Positions 20,301 through 28,044 of a stretch of DNA of 64,000 nucleotides are shown piece after piece. Within the stretch, counting starts at the first letter, position 1; each line of letters opens with the position of its first letter. The position numbers and the translations under genes were made by a program. This DNA comes from Lacinutrix sp. WUR7 (GTDB lineage: Bacteria; Bacteroidota; Bacteroidia; Flavobacteriales; Flavobacteriaceae), in the NCBI RefSeq assembly GCF_016864015.1, contig NZ_CP045067.1, positions 3,234,001 through 3,298,000 of the forward strand, in the 5' to 3' direction. The notes below the pieces were generated by a model. That model was given only the letters and a program-made list of their open reading frames with translations. It did not search any database and had not been told where the DNA came from.

Positions 20301-22796
20301 GATGCTATTAAATGGTTGCAGTTTGTTTTTGATCCAACAAATAGAGATGTAAGTGATTATAAAGACAAACGCTTCTGGATGATAAAACCATTCCTTCAAG
20401 ATGTTAGTGAGGATTCCATCCAAAATTTGATGCACTTATTGGGTGCAACAGGCTTAAATCCTGAACAAGAGCAAAAAAGAGTTGAACTCAAAGCACAAAT
20501 AGAAACATGGAAAAACGATCCATTTAATCCACACGGCATAGCTGAAATGCGCTATCGTGCTTATATGTTATGGACAGTTTGTGAATACATAGATATCCTA
20601 ATAGAATGGGGTGATTCACTATTTAGACAAGATAGTATAGAGTCTTTAAATGAAGCTTCTAACTTATATATTCTAGCAGCCGAATTATTAGGAAATCGTC
20701 CGAAAAATATTGAAAAATCAACGAATTCTATAGCAAAATCATTTGCCGATTTAGGAAATATTGATGCCTTTTCAAATGCAATTATGAGCATTGAGAGTGA
20801 AATTCCATCCTATAATCCTACTATATGTTGTAAAGAACAGACGAATAATGAACGCTTCCAATTACCAGATTTATTGTTTTGTATTCCCGATAATCCGAAG
20901 TTACAAGAACTCTGGAATAGAACAGAAGGCAGGTTATTCAAAATTCGTCATTGTATGAATATTGAAGGGCAGGTAAGAGAATTACCATTATTTCAACCAC
21001 CAATAGAACCAGCATTATTAGTTAGAGCCAGAGCAATGGGTATTGATATAGGAGAAGTACTCAATGATATAGCAAAGCCAGAACCTCACTATCGTTACAA
21101 TTATCTATTACAAAAAGCCAATGAATTTACGGGCGAAGTAAAAGCTTTAGGCGGTGCATTATTATCTGCTTTAGAGAAAAAAGATGCCGAGGAACTAAAC
21201 TTAATACGACAAGTGTACGAAGAGAATATCTTGAAGGTGACAAAAAATCTCAAAAAAATGTCTATTGATGAAGCTAAGCTAGGATTGGCCTCAGCTCAAC
21301 ATAGTAAGAAGTTGATTGAAATAAGATTGTCGGAATATGAAGGGAAGGAGTATAAAAGTTCTAGAGAACAAAATGCAATTGACCAGACAAGAACTTCGGA
21401 AGCATTTATGTATTTAGAACAAGCATCTCAGTTGATAGCCGCTGGAATTGTACATGTGCCAGATACTTATGCTGGCTACAGCCCACTTATTAAATTACCA
21501 GGCGGAGATAAATTTGCATTCAATTTTTCAGCAATTGCCTCTAGTTTTGGTATCATTGGATCTGTTTATAGAAACAAAGCATCAATGTCATCAACATATG
21601 CAGGTTATGACCGCCGCCAGGAAGATTGGAATTTTCAAATAAAAACAGCTAAAGAAGAACTCCTCCAAGTAGAAAAGTCGATTATTTCTGCAGAAATACG
21701 AATTGCCATTGCAGAAAAAGATTTAGAAAATCACGAATTACAGATTGAGCAAAGCAAAGAAATATTCGATTTTGTAAAAAATAAGTTTACCAACCTCAAT
21801 TTATATTCTTGGATGACCGGTGAATTAATGAAATTGCACTACAGAGCCTATAAACTTGCTTATGAAATGGCCAAACAGGCACAACGAGCTATGAATAAAG
21901 AGTTAAACATTGATTTATCCCTAGTTGATTTTGGGCATTGGAATAGTTCTAAAAAAGGATTGTTAGCTGGAGAACAATTAAGTATGCAACTTAAAGAGTT
22001 GGATAATACTTATATTAAAAACGACAAACGCAGGTTTGAACTATCTAAAGATATCTCTTTGAAATTGTTGGATCCTGGAGCGTTGGTTAATCTTATACAA
22101 CATAAATACTGTAAGTTTAAATTAGAAGAGGATCTATTAAACTTAGTTTTTAAATCAAGAGATTTAACTGGAATGCAAATCAAGAGTATCGGAATTTCTA
22201 TTCCTTGCGTTACCGGCCCTCAGGTTTCAACTAATGTAAAATTAAGAGTTGAAGGAGGTGAGGAGTTTATCACGTCAACAGGAATTAATGATATGGGTGT
22301 TTTTGAACCCAACTTCAATCAGGCGAGATATATGCCATTTGAGTATTTAAAATTAGATAGCAATAAAATATTTGAGTTGATGTTAGATGAAGATTCAGAA
22401 TATGAAATAACTACTATATCAGATGTCGTATTGCATGTACGTTATTATGCGGAAAACACTCCAAACACTGTAGATATAATTGATAATAAAAATATAATTA
22501 GTACTGAACAACATTTATTAATGTCTTGGAAGTATGATTTTCCGCAAGAATGGCAAAAAAAGCTTGGAGACATTAGCTCTACGCCGCCAGAATTGACTAT
22601 AAACAATATTCCTTATAAATTAAGGAAGTTAGTAACTTCATCATTACCGATAGCTTCGATAGAATATTATGTTATGTATGAGGATAAGTCGTTTTCTGAA
22701 TTAGAAAACAATTTTGGTGCCATTACTTTAAATGGTAATATTTTTAATCATAATAGTAAAGCCGTGGCAGATATATGGTTATTGTATACATTATAA
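14316..22796 (+). CDS. Tc toxin subunit A (TcA-like pore-forming translocator)
   Basis: A 2826-aa protein, a little longer than Photorhabdus TcdA-type subunits (about 2500 aa). ATG at 14316 follows an A-rich leader. Residues 1-100 form a beta-rich domain unlike the classic TcA start. The VRP1-like region contains LDTCSCEHCQSVYSPAAYLT near 594-615, a strong family marker. Around 1515-1560 lies GSGIFHVFGRTFSTPHEYYY followed by YWPMF, typical of the region before the receptor-binding part; from about 1968 comes YNWEIFFHAPSLIARQL, which begins the C-terminal pore and TcB-binding part with long amphipathic helices (about 2280-2550). In the family, five copies form the injection channel and the C-terminus docks the B-C cocoon. 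It would deliver the effector of the upstream gene. A small companion gene starts 16 bp after the stop, so the genes are probably co-transcribed. Confidence 0.92.
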   Translation: MTTIIQGILKHPSCTDLTKYVKLLYLELYACTLTKEQKIKDIPFDKEGNFKVELEKGDIEVQYLVKLVYKAAKEKEVIRTSAKLCSCKTHELDFYFDPKRYEILLPYLQEQVKPHLEGLSIDKLTEEQLQQLACLSKQDITDLRALQQSELWNDELQEITKNKWLEWEGRVKEDTYFKLASSKLEDLTQEPKESLSFLFALTKGGVTDWKQGISASSNQLTQKIANANDNKWVHIDQRAQGVLLKGIGYLRDAILLNVEEDDLYYDAKLIAVSSLPFLEKSTLLNAVLDAGSLQVYLTEEDETEYDDNDSTKIVKRLKKQPVKTRFNKKGNDELEQIISWDKTLKEFPPLLAIVVPELRKNKWDKTSLLKYTQENWRELIHNVAGELKYPSSYKDSEEPIQSYAYDLTRTLTDQFPTEKLVGQLKQSELPNKNDFYRVLSRNPDFDIQNQAVSRHFTKGENDRAPEVVSERDYKNLQELQRTIKLADGIENLHLVETLLKEDLTSGMQIIRLGKFDFTNKMQAYDFQDWEIRGIWCRAEAYYDTSKEIMRQYLQYDRKNAFVPSILKGLSGAQPDISTTNTAIALNLPDMELLFGSLDTCSCEHCQSVYSPAAYLTDMLQWLKSDMKCQQTGNNGFVEINSRRPDIQYIQLNCKNTNTVLPYIDLVNEVLLTHLEGNIPIDPFLRGLQTTWETDRLLMEPEHINLLEFEDAMGELRSAKYPWSLPYDRNTDLAQNYLLELDISYATLVNDLSVVGNEYDSKHWANAKLGLLSFIDRGSVAYPEWSIITRSHMASTVLKSYYGIDPDYFVQDILDATSLDYTVFKTLLEQVYIIQNETITFTKDDQNPCDLSKMKIIGFEKVADRLMRFERLRSSTNLSVEELDAAIHYLGGGDLNSDFLKKLAGAVELRDVYSISIDAQMVLWDGSSDTDKKLLLSKLSGFDTFNIEALVTSMYTPLNTTLKKPLDVLQFLKICTSIKKLGIHPAELISMILGINSWSLIPTSVSREYGEPIHNSISNGWNAMCDDLKSPANAYYIVIELYNEVQLIQVDIDALGSTSDPIILDEIDDLNDKKTAVNTKINLHLADYADEIEATIKQSLGNTTQLGLAFVDRILSSSDFTNWIQKFLDPFTWIDWLDLNSTLQDDFAACYRTLLRIAVIKQATGVTNELLSDVIDKQPSLSTSNFAWFKKSFGTTTSFDIKKAIQKIAWVKDFSSQSTTIGISFIDYYKQVIEVKSNPITDQNASDLKAIEIRNEMNSDNWYATFTEQQYQSLFSNATALTNGKDLVEIHSIAITLSIYSSTNPENIKDIWGIVWKNAAFDAFVENGLGDNVTVLAAMVEANNTEAQWIKKNTTINNRVRVNLRSALVAYYIHYKAFKNENEIYAHFLLDPEMEACMKTSRTKLAISGMQMLIHRAMMGLEEHLCPTEDNKLEWEWRKNYRVWEANRKVFLYPENWIEPELRLDKSEFFQELEDALLQDEINDENAEKAMQRYLSKLNDVARLDIRGTYFESDGKGEFGSGIFHVFGRTFSTPHEYYYRKREVNRVWTAWEKLELDIEGEHIIPVVHNRKLHLYWPMFIEKEDRKIKRVIDGNEQNAPYYEVKMCYSKLEFGKWSPKKILEGTMLAGNYAGKGCFNNLRYKLGQDVGYKLIKEVQNPNWKWWKPNPDHPYGETGPLLKVYGPDETNNGSLVWSNSVYQDYAPVSMDKNKFFFWAEKSTNSGELTIHVRRDFDEAVDNYHDGYTELAYEDSFRISACDDRLEIIPPVIEEVLFGEPTNESRFLARPYNTLPNAQLMIEGKDVENDKYPSGGLYAKREITHANGSDRILDNTNGTYQLTHLHQYKHVYSHLPFFMGDNLHTLFFEKRVEKSCVKIPIYNDGGEKTWYTTEYKNVLSKYHVQPHEHPYACLMLAEMNQFGIKGLLASRNPNNQLRRQQQNATYFKNEYQPVPLHITEPYPKDEFDFSYFGAYQKYNWEIFFHAPSLIARQLKSNAQFADAIKWLQFVFDPTNRDVSDYKDKRFWMIKPFLQDVSEDSIQNLMHLLGATGLNPEQEQKRVELKAQIETWKNDPFNPHGIAEMRYRAYMLWTVCEYIDILIEWGDSLFRQDSIESLNEASNLYILAAELLGNRPKNIEKSTNSIAKSFADLGNIDAFSNAIMSIESEIPSYNPTICCKEQTNNERFQLPDLLFCIPDNPKLQELWNRTEGRLFKIRHCMNIEGQVRELPLFQPPIEPALLVRARAMGIDIGEVLNDIAKPEPHYRYNYLLQKANEFTGEVKALGGALLSALEKKDAEELNLIRQVYEENILKVTKNLKKMSIDEAKLGLASAQHSKKLIEIRLSEYEGKEYKSSREQNAIDQTRTSEAFMYLEQASQLIAAGIVHVPDTYAGYSPLIKLPGGDKFAFNFSAIASSFGIIGSVYRNKASMSSTYAGYDRRQEDWNFQIKTAKEELLQVEKSIISAEIRIAIAEKDLENHELQIEQSKEIFDFVKNKFTNLNLYSWMTGELMKLHYRAYKLAYEMAKQAQRAMNKELNIDLSLVDFGHWNSSKKGLLAGEQLSMQLKELDNTYIKNDKRRFELSKDISLKLLDPGALVNLIQHKYCKFKLEEDLLNLVFKSRDLTGMQIKSIGISIPCVTGPQVSTNVKLRVEGGEEFITSTGINDMGVFEPNFNQARYMPFEYLKLDSNKIFELMLDEDSEYEITTISDVVLHVRYYAENTPNTVDIIDNKNIISTEQHLLMSWKYDFPQEWQKKLGDISSTPPELTINNIPYKLRKLVTSSLPIASIEYYVMYEDKSFSELENNFGAITLNGNIFNHNSKAVADIWLLYTL

Positions 22797-22812
22797 ACAT
22801 CTTTACTAATAC

Positions 22813-23247
22813 ATGGATACTGTTACTGAAATAGCATTAGAGTTTATGAAGTTTGAACTTACTAAAACTCAATTTGAAGTTTCTCAGACAAAAAGTGGGA
22901 GAGAAGGAGTTGATTTTATTATCAAGTCTATTGATGATAAATCTTATAATTTATTTTTTAAAACTTTTGATGCTGATACAGAACGAAGTATTAAAATTTC
23001 AAAGCAAGATTTAGGAGAATTAAATGATGATCTTTTAATTGGTTTAGTCCTTTTAGTTGAGAACGAAGCGAGAGTTTTATATTTAATTCCATCAAAAGAT
23101 TTATTACAATCAAATAGTAATATCTTTATAAATAACGTAGTCAGTTTGATACCTAGTTTATCTAATTGGGAGATTAAAATATTTTCTAAAGGTTTAGATG
23201 AATTAGAAATATACACAATATCAAATCAAATAGAAAAACTACGTTAG
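22813..23247 (+). CDS. Small Tc-locus companion protein, copy 2 (unknown function)
   Basis: A 144-aa soluble protein starting 16 bp after the TcA stop codon, which places it in the toxin transcription unit. It is a clear paralogue of 4521-4946: both have SGREGVDF/SGREAVDF, ERSIKI, KQDLGEL, LLIGLVLL and VLYLIPS at the same spacing, and both end in a lysine-rich helix. No signal peptide, no membrane segment, no catalytic motif that I can defend. Genes placed like this behind polymorphic toxins are often immunity proteins or chaperones, but Tc toxins aimed at eukaryotic cells normally need no immunity, so a chaperone or assembly role is equally possible. Confidence 0.8.
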   Translation: MDTVTEIALEFMKFELTKTQFEVSQTKSGREGVDFIIKSIDDKSYNLFFKTFDADTERSIKISKQDLGELNDDLLIGLVLLVENEARVLYLIPSKDLLQSNSNIFINNVVSLIPSLSNWEIKIFSKGLDELEIYTISNQIEKLR

Positions 23248-23260
23248 TAATTTTGAAAGC

Positions 23261-23295
23261 AAAAAAAACCTCCTATTTAGTTGGAGGAGGAAGGT
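23261..23295 (+). terminator. Possible weak terminator after the Tc unit
   Basis: An A-run followed by CCTCC, a short loop and GGAGGAGG, then AAGGTTT. The stem is only 5-7 bp and no proper T-run follows, so termination here is doubtful, but it is the first hairpin after the companion gene. Confidence 0.3.
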
Positions 23296-23745
23296 TTGTA
23301 ATACCAACCTCTAGCCAAAAGAACCAAACAGCGTGTAAATAAAGTTTAGCCATAGGCATATAAACTATTTTAAACTTACACTTAGAATTTACACTTAGAA
23401 TTTACAGCTAAAAACAAATAACTACGAGAAAATGGCTTAAGTCTGAAATAAAAAAGATAACATAGAACATCCATAATGAAAGAATTTAAGTTAAACTTTA
23501 GCAATAGCGCCAAGGAAAGCCAGTTCCCATGTTTTAAATGAGTCAAATGCAAGCAAGGGCTAAAGCGGTTTTTAAGGCGCGTTGGATAATGAGTTGACTA
23601 AATAGCTTTAGTTTATTAACCTTGCATTTCACGAACCGAAAAACATAACTTTGCTGTTACTTGTGTGCGTAACAAAACACACTAATTAAGTTTTAATGTT
23701 GAATAGGAGTAGTGCGCTTTTACCCAGATGTAGCGTTAGCAAAAA

Positions 23746-24009
23746 GACCTCATAAAATTTTGGTAAAACAATAGGAGCGTGGAGCGTAATATTTTAGGCT
23801 ATACGGTTTTAATTATCCTGTGGATGATTGAAACAGTATACAACAATTTACTAAAATCTAGTTTCAAATAGTATTTAACTAAAAATGTACTTTGGGTACA
23901 TTTTCTTAACGTTAAATAGTCTAAAATATAGCGTAACGAGCCGTAATTGTTTCCAAAAGTTTATACAGTCTTGATTTTTTTGTTTCTTTTTTTATCAAGA
24001 AAAAAAGAA
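23746..24009. repeat. Long inverted intergenic repeat A, right copy
   Basis: Counterpart of 4271-4490. 23746-23798 and 23921-23969 are inverted relative to each other, and 23921-24009 repeats 4402-4490 with hardly any change, including the TTCTTTTTTT / AAGAAAAAAAGAA hairpin. The loop between the arms differs in length and sequence from the left copy. It lies 500 bp downstream of the second companion gene. The preceding 23300-23745 holds no ORF with coding character. Confidence 0.7.
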
Positions 24010-24257
24010 TTAATCAAAACTTAAAAAGTTCAGAACTTGAAATTCTATTTTACATACTATTTTGGAAATTGATTGAGTATCAATTTATAAAATACAATTA
24101 CTAGTTCTATTTTACATAATAACTATAAGCTTGTTTAAAAAAGTTTAAATAGTAACGAGAATAGAATAAGTGCTTAGAATTTTATCATTACTCACATATT
24201 TAATTATTTGCAGAAACTTCAAATGTGTTCGTGAATCTCCTAAAAAGTCGATTTCAT

Positions 24258-24820
24258 AAAATTTAAGCTCTTATGGCAATCCACGAGAATCGCGTAAAAA
24301 AAAATATTACCTATAAATACCAAATTACGAGAATTATGATAACATTTAAAAACTAGCTTTTTTTTGGCGTTGGCAAGCGGTGGTAAATTGTGTTTAAAAA
24401 TAAATGTTATTGAAACATTTAAATTTTTAAAAAGCAATCGAGCGCATTGGCATGCGGCAATTTTACATAACGACTAATTATAGTTCATTTTACTAGTTAC
24501 AATGTTTCTTGAGAATGGCTTATTTGAAAAAACTTGAACAATTGTACAGAATATTCAATTTATAAGAAATGTAAAAAAAGAATGTTTCTAAACCCAAGTA
24601 CAAACGTTTATTATGAAAACAGAACATTCTGGGATATTTTACATAATATAGAATTATAGTTACACATCTAAATTATTATAACGAAGCCACAATTAGCTTG
24701 ACATAATTACTATCGATATAAGTCTAAAGGCGTTATATCTGTAATTATGTCAAATATCGCCCAAAAGCGCTATTTCGCTAATTGTTGTAAAATGTACTAT
24801 AATTAATATTATGTAAAATA
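24258..24820. repeat. Long intergenic repeat B, right copy, with terminal inverted ends
   Basis: 24258-24670 matches the left copy at 5041-5455 in the same order. ACATAACG at 24465-24472 has an imperfect partner TATTATGT at 24807-24814, next to TGTACTATAAT which mirrors the left copy. Between 24680 and 25020 there are further short repeats (ATAGATACGCAATCTATATT, then AGATACGTAATCTGTATT at about 24863-24965). From there to 25336 I see only AT-rich spacer and the promoter region of the next gene. Confidence 0.65.
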
Positions 24821-25336
24821 GAATTTATTGATTCATACTCTACCATCTATTTGTATCAAAAACATAGATACGCAATCTATATTTTTAATAGTATGTAAAA
24901 TATAAATTTAAACAATACCTCTAGTTCCAGATTGTATTACAAACACAGATACGTAATCTGTATTATCAATAGTATGTAATTAAGTTGTAAAAAAGAATTT
25001 ATGAATGCATATCCTAGTTCTTCATTAAATCAAATCATAATTAACACTTCTATGCTTAAATGTATAAATTAGATTTTCCAGATATTACTTTTATATCTTT
25101 CTACATAAACTGGTTTTTACAAAATTCTTCAAGGATAAATTATTACAAACTACAATCTGATTCATCCCATAACAAAATCCAACTACCAAAAAACGAATAA
25201 ATCGTAAGAAATTCCGCTAAAACAACAAATCATAAGTTAAAAAAGTATGTTTTTAATCGTTTTATTCTGCTTTTAATCCGATTTATGTAAAATAATTGTA
25301 TCTTGCAATCCCCAATAGTACTTAAATCTTAACCTA

Positions 25337-25957
25337 ATGAAACCTACTAGAACCCGCTCTAAAGTAGACAAATCGCGTCTGCAATTATTACATCAATACT
25401 ATATATACACCGGATTTTATAGTTTTATTTTAAAAGCACTTAGAAAAGCGATCCCTATTGTGATTGTTTTAATCGCAGCTATTGTAGTTATAAATCAATT
25501 TATAGATATCAACGCTTCCTTGGTATACTTCACGCAAATATTACCTATTTACGGCGTATTAGGTTTCTTTTTTATATCCGAAACCATCCTTGGACTTGTA
25601 CCTCCTGAGATGTTTATTGCTTGGGCAGGAAAATTAAAATCACCCTGGCTATTTCTATGCGTATTATCTATCTTATCCTATTTTGGTGGTTTATTGGCAT
25701 ATGGCTTAGGACACTTATTTACTAAAAATCGTTCCTTTCATCGCTATTTAGAAGTGAAAATGAAAAAACAGCTTGAAAACTCAAAAAAATGGGGCGGATT
25801 TCTAATTATTATTGGCGCATTATTACCAGTTCCTTTTGCGGTATCTTGTATGACTGCCGGAATAATAAAATTCCCTTTCAAAAAAGTGATCCTATATGGT
25901 TCGCTAAGAATGGTACGTATTTTCGGCTATGGTATGGTAGTATATCATTTATTATAA
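25337..25957 (+). CDS. VTT (DedA/YqaA-like) domain membrane protein
   Basis: A 206-aa integral membrane protein. A basic N-terminus is followed by hydrophobic segments at about 37-55, 70-90, 98-125, 150-175 and 185-205. The pattern fits the VTT (SNARE-associated, DedA) family: the re-entrant PPEMFIAWAGKL segment, then GGLLAYGLGHLF, and the later GALLPVPFAVSCMTAG loop where family members carry a G(x)LPVPxxxxxxxAG motif. DedA-like proteins affect membrane lipid flipping and proton motive force homeostasis. It stands alone, 143 bp upstream of the mechanosensitive channel gene on the same strand. The exact subfamily (YqaA-like rather than classic DedA) is a best guess. Confidence 0.75.
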   Translation: MKPTRTRSKVDKSRLQLLHQYYIYTGFYSFILKALRKAIPIVIVLIAAIVVINQFIDINASLVYFTQILPIYGVLGFFFISETILGLVPPEMFIAWAGKLKSPWLFLCVLSILSYFGGLLAYGLGHLFTKNRSFHRYLEVKMKKQLENSKKWGGFLIIIGALLPVPFAVSCMTAGIIKFPFKKVILYGSLRMVRIFGYGMVVYHLL

Positions 25958-26071
25958 GTAATTACTCCTCTCCTTTTGTAGACTAAAATTTCCTTTTAAA
26001 ACCGGTGCTTTTATTTACTATACTAATAAACGTTAATAAAAAATTAATCTCTCGTATAGTCGCAAAACATA

Positions 26072-26079
26072 AAGTATTT
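26072..26079 (+). promoter_or_regulatory. Candidate -7 box for the MscS gene
   Basis: TATTTTTG matches the Bacteroidetes -7 consensus TAnnTTTG and lies about 20 bp before the ATG at 26100. No clear -33 TTG is visible at the right distance. Confidence 0.4.
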
Positions 26080-26099
26080 TTGTAGTTAAATTTTAGTAC

Positions 26100-27353
26100 A
26101 TGAATTCTCAATTATCTATTAAGCATATACTTTACGATTACTTCATCGAATTTGGTTTATCGCAAAGTACAGCCAAGTACCTAAATATGCTTGGTTTATT
26201 TATAACATTGCTTCTTGTCGCTTTTATTATTGACTTTATCATTAAAAAGATACTCATTAATGCCTTTAATATCTTTGCTGTAAAGACAAAATCGAAATTT
26301 GATAATATCCTTATTAAAAATAAAGTACCTCGTAATATTGCACATATTATTCCGCTTATTATTGCTTTAGAGTTTATTCCTATTGTATTTACAGATTTTT
26401 CTTATTTAGAAAATATCATTGAAAAATCACTGCAAGTCTTCGGAATTGTTCTAACGCTTTGGATTGCTCGTAGTATTTTACAATCGGTGAAAGATTATCT
26501 TAAAACCCTTCCTCGTTTTAAAGACAAACCTATTGATAGTTATATTCAAGTGATTATGATTTTTGCTTGGATGGTTGGCCTTTTCTCCATTTTTGCCATT
26601 ATTTCTGGTATTTCTTTTTGGAAATTTGTAACCACTATTGGTGCTGCTTCTGCTATTATTATTTTGGTTTTTAAAGATACTATTCTTGGTTTTGTAGCGA
26701 GTATTCAAGTATCTATTAACGATATGGTACGTATTGGAGATTGGATTACCTTCGAGAAATATGGAGCAGATGGTGATGTGATAGAAATTAATCTTTCTAC
26801 AGTAAAAGTGCAGAACTTTGATATGACCATTACCACAATTCCAACCTATGCACTTATTTCCGATTCGTTTAAAAACTGGCGAGGAATGAGTGATTCTGGA
26901 GGAAGACGAATTAAAAGATCGATTCTTTTAAAAGCGACCAGTGTGCATTACTTAACGGATGAAGATGTTGAAAAACTGCAAAAAATCGGACTTATAACAG
27001 ATTATCTGAAGGACAGAAAAAAAGATATTGACACCTATAATGGAGATCACAATATCGATAAATCGGTATTAATTAATGGTCGTAACCTTACGAATTTGGG
27101 TGTTTTTAGAAAATATATACAATCGTATATTGAAAGTCATTCGGCTATCAATAAAGATATGACTATCATGACGCGACAATTAGCACCAACTTCGCAAGGT
27201 CTTCCTCTTGAAATTTATGCGTTTAGTAGCGATAAACGTTGGGCAAACTACGAATATATCATGTCAGATATCTTTGATCATAGTTTAGCTGCTGTTCCTT
27301 ATTTCGATTTAGAGTTATTCGAATTAAGCTCCGCAATTGGCACCCTTAAATAA
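26100..27353 (+). CDS. Mechanosensitive ion channel, MscS family (YbdG-like)
   Basis: A 417-aa protein with about five membrane helices in the first 205 residues (e.g. 27-47, 70-90, 102-120, 148-168, 175-195) followed by the MscS beta domain: GDWITFEKYGADGDVIEINL, then NFDMTITTIPTYALIS and FKNWRGM. The insertion between the pore helix and these motifs and the long C-terminal domain resemble E. coli YbdG (a miniconductance channel) more than MscS itself. It would release solutes on hypo-osmotic shock. It ends at a strong bidirectional terminator shared with the cold-shock gene. Confidence 0.88.
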   Translation: MNSQLSIKHILYDYFIEFGLSQSTAKYLNMLGLFITLLLVAFIIDFIIKKILINAFNIFAVKTKSKFDNILIKNKVPRNIAHIIPLIIALEFIPIVFTDFSYLENIIEKSLQVFGIVLTLWIARSILQSVKDYLKTLPRFKDKPIDSYIQVIMIFAWMVGLFSIFAIISGISFWKFVTTIGAASAIIILVFKDTILGFVASIQVSINDMVRIGDWITFEKYGADGDVIEINLSTVKVQNFDMTITTIPTYALISDSFKNWRGMSDSGGRRIKRSILLKATSVHYLTDEDVEKLQKIGLITDYLKDRKKDIDTYNGDHNIDKSVLINGRNLTNLGVFRKYIQSYIESHSAINKDMTIMTRQLAPTSQGLPLEIYAFSSDKRWANYEYIMSDIFDHSLAAVPYFDLELFELSSAIGTLK

Positions 27354-27416
27354 AAGTACCACTACTCCTCTATTCTTTAAAAGAATACCTTGAAGGTATC
27401 TCAAAATAATCCAACT

Positions 27417-27451
27417 AAAAAAGCTCCTTATTTTATATAAGGAGCTTTTTT
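27417..27451. terminator. Bidirectional rho-independent terminator
   Basis: Perfect 14-bp stem: AAAAAAGCTCCTTA at 27417-27430 pairs with TAAGGAGCTTTTTT at 27438-27451 around a 7-nt loop. It has an A-run on one side and a T-run on the other and lies between the convergent channel and cold-shock genes, serving both. Confidence 0.9.
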
Positions 27452-27471
27452 AAATATGGTTTAAAATAAAA

Positions 27472-27933
27472 TTACTTAAGTATTTTTACTTTCACTGCAT
27501 TCATACCACGTTGTCCTTTTTCAAGTTCAAAAGAAACTCTATTACCTTCTGTTATTTGGTCTATTAAACCACTAACATGGCAAAAGTATTTTTCGTTGTT
27601 TTCAGAATCAATAATAAACCCGAAACCTTTAGAGGTATCAAAAAAGGATACATTACCAGATCTAACTGGATCAAATGCTTCTTTATCTCCTTCTAAAGTT
27701 TTAGGAATACTTACTTCTATATTGGCAGCTTTTACTTTAACTTTTAAAGCAGGGTCTGGAGGAGTATCTGTTAAATTTCCGTTATGATCTACGTATGCGA
27801 ACTGAATTCCTTCTGATCCATTTTCGTCTCTGTCCGCCTTACGAGCTTCCATCTTCTTACGCTTATCTTCACGTTTCTTTAAACGTTTCTTTTCCTTCTC
27901 GCTTTTGTTAAATGTTTGTTGTGATTTTGCCAT
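27472..27933 (-). CDS. Cold-shock domain protein with charged N-terminal extension
   Basis: A 153-aa protein. The last 65 residues form a cold-shock domain: GNVSFFDTSKGFGFI contains the RNP1-like KGFGFI, and YFCHVSGL stands at the RNP2 position where most family members have (V/F)FVHxS, so one residue of the motif is replaced. The N-terminal 40 residues are extremely rich in Lys, Arg and Glu (EKEKKRLKKREDKRKKMEAR), an extension typical of flavobacterial Csp homologues. It should bind single-stranded RNA or DNA. It has its own promoter (see 27974-28004), which predicts an untranslated leader of roughly 35-40 nt. Confidence 0.88.
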   Translation of the reverse strand: MAKSQQTFNKSEKEKKRLKKREDKRKKMEARKADRDENGSEGIQFAYVDHNGNLTDTPPDPALKVKVKAANIEVSIPKTLEGDKEAFDPVRSGNVSFFDTSKGFGFIIDSENNEKYFCHVSGLIDQITEGNRVSFELEKGQRGMNAVKVKILK

Positions 27934-27973
27934 TAATTTACCTAAAATATTTTTTTTACTAGTTATTAAGTCC

Positions 27974-28004
27974 CAAAGATATTGATTTCCTTACTTGTAA
28001 GCAA
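27974..28004 (-). promoter_or_regulatory. Promoter of the cold-shock gene
   Basis: On the minus strand TATCTTTG (27974-27981) fits the -7 consensus TAnnTTTG and TTG (28002-28004) lies exactly 20 bp upstream, a textbook Bacteroidetes promoter. Confidence 0.6.
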
Positions 28005-28044
28005 AAATAACGGCTTACTTTTATGGATGTTTATGTAATTATTT

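Noticed and set aside
23476-23540. Short ORF beginning ATGAAAGAATTTAAG
   Set aside because: About 20 codons in a gene-poor spacer, with no repeat copy, promoter or family support.
24240-24437. 65-codon minus-strand ORF in the right repeat
   Set aside because: It lies inside repeat B, is rich in codons produced by T-runs, and the left copy does not keep the frame.
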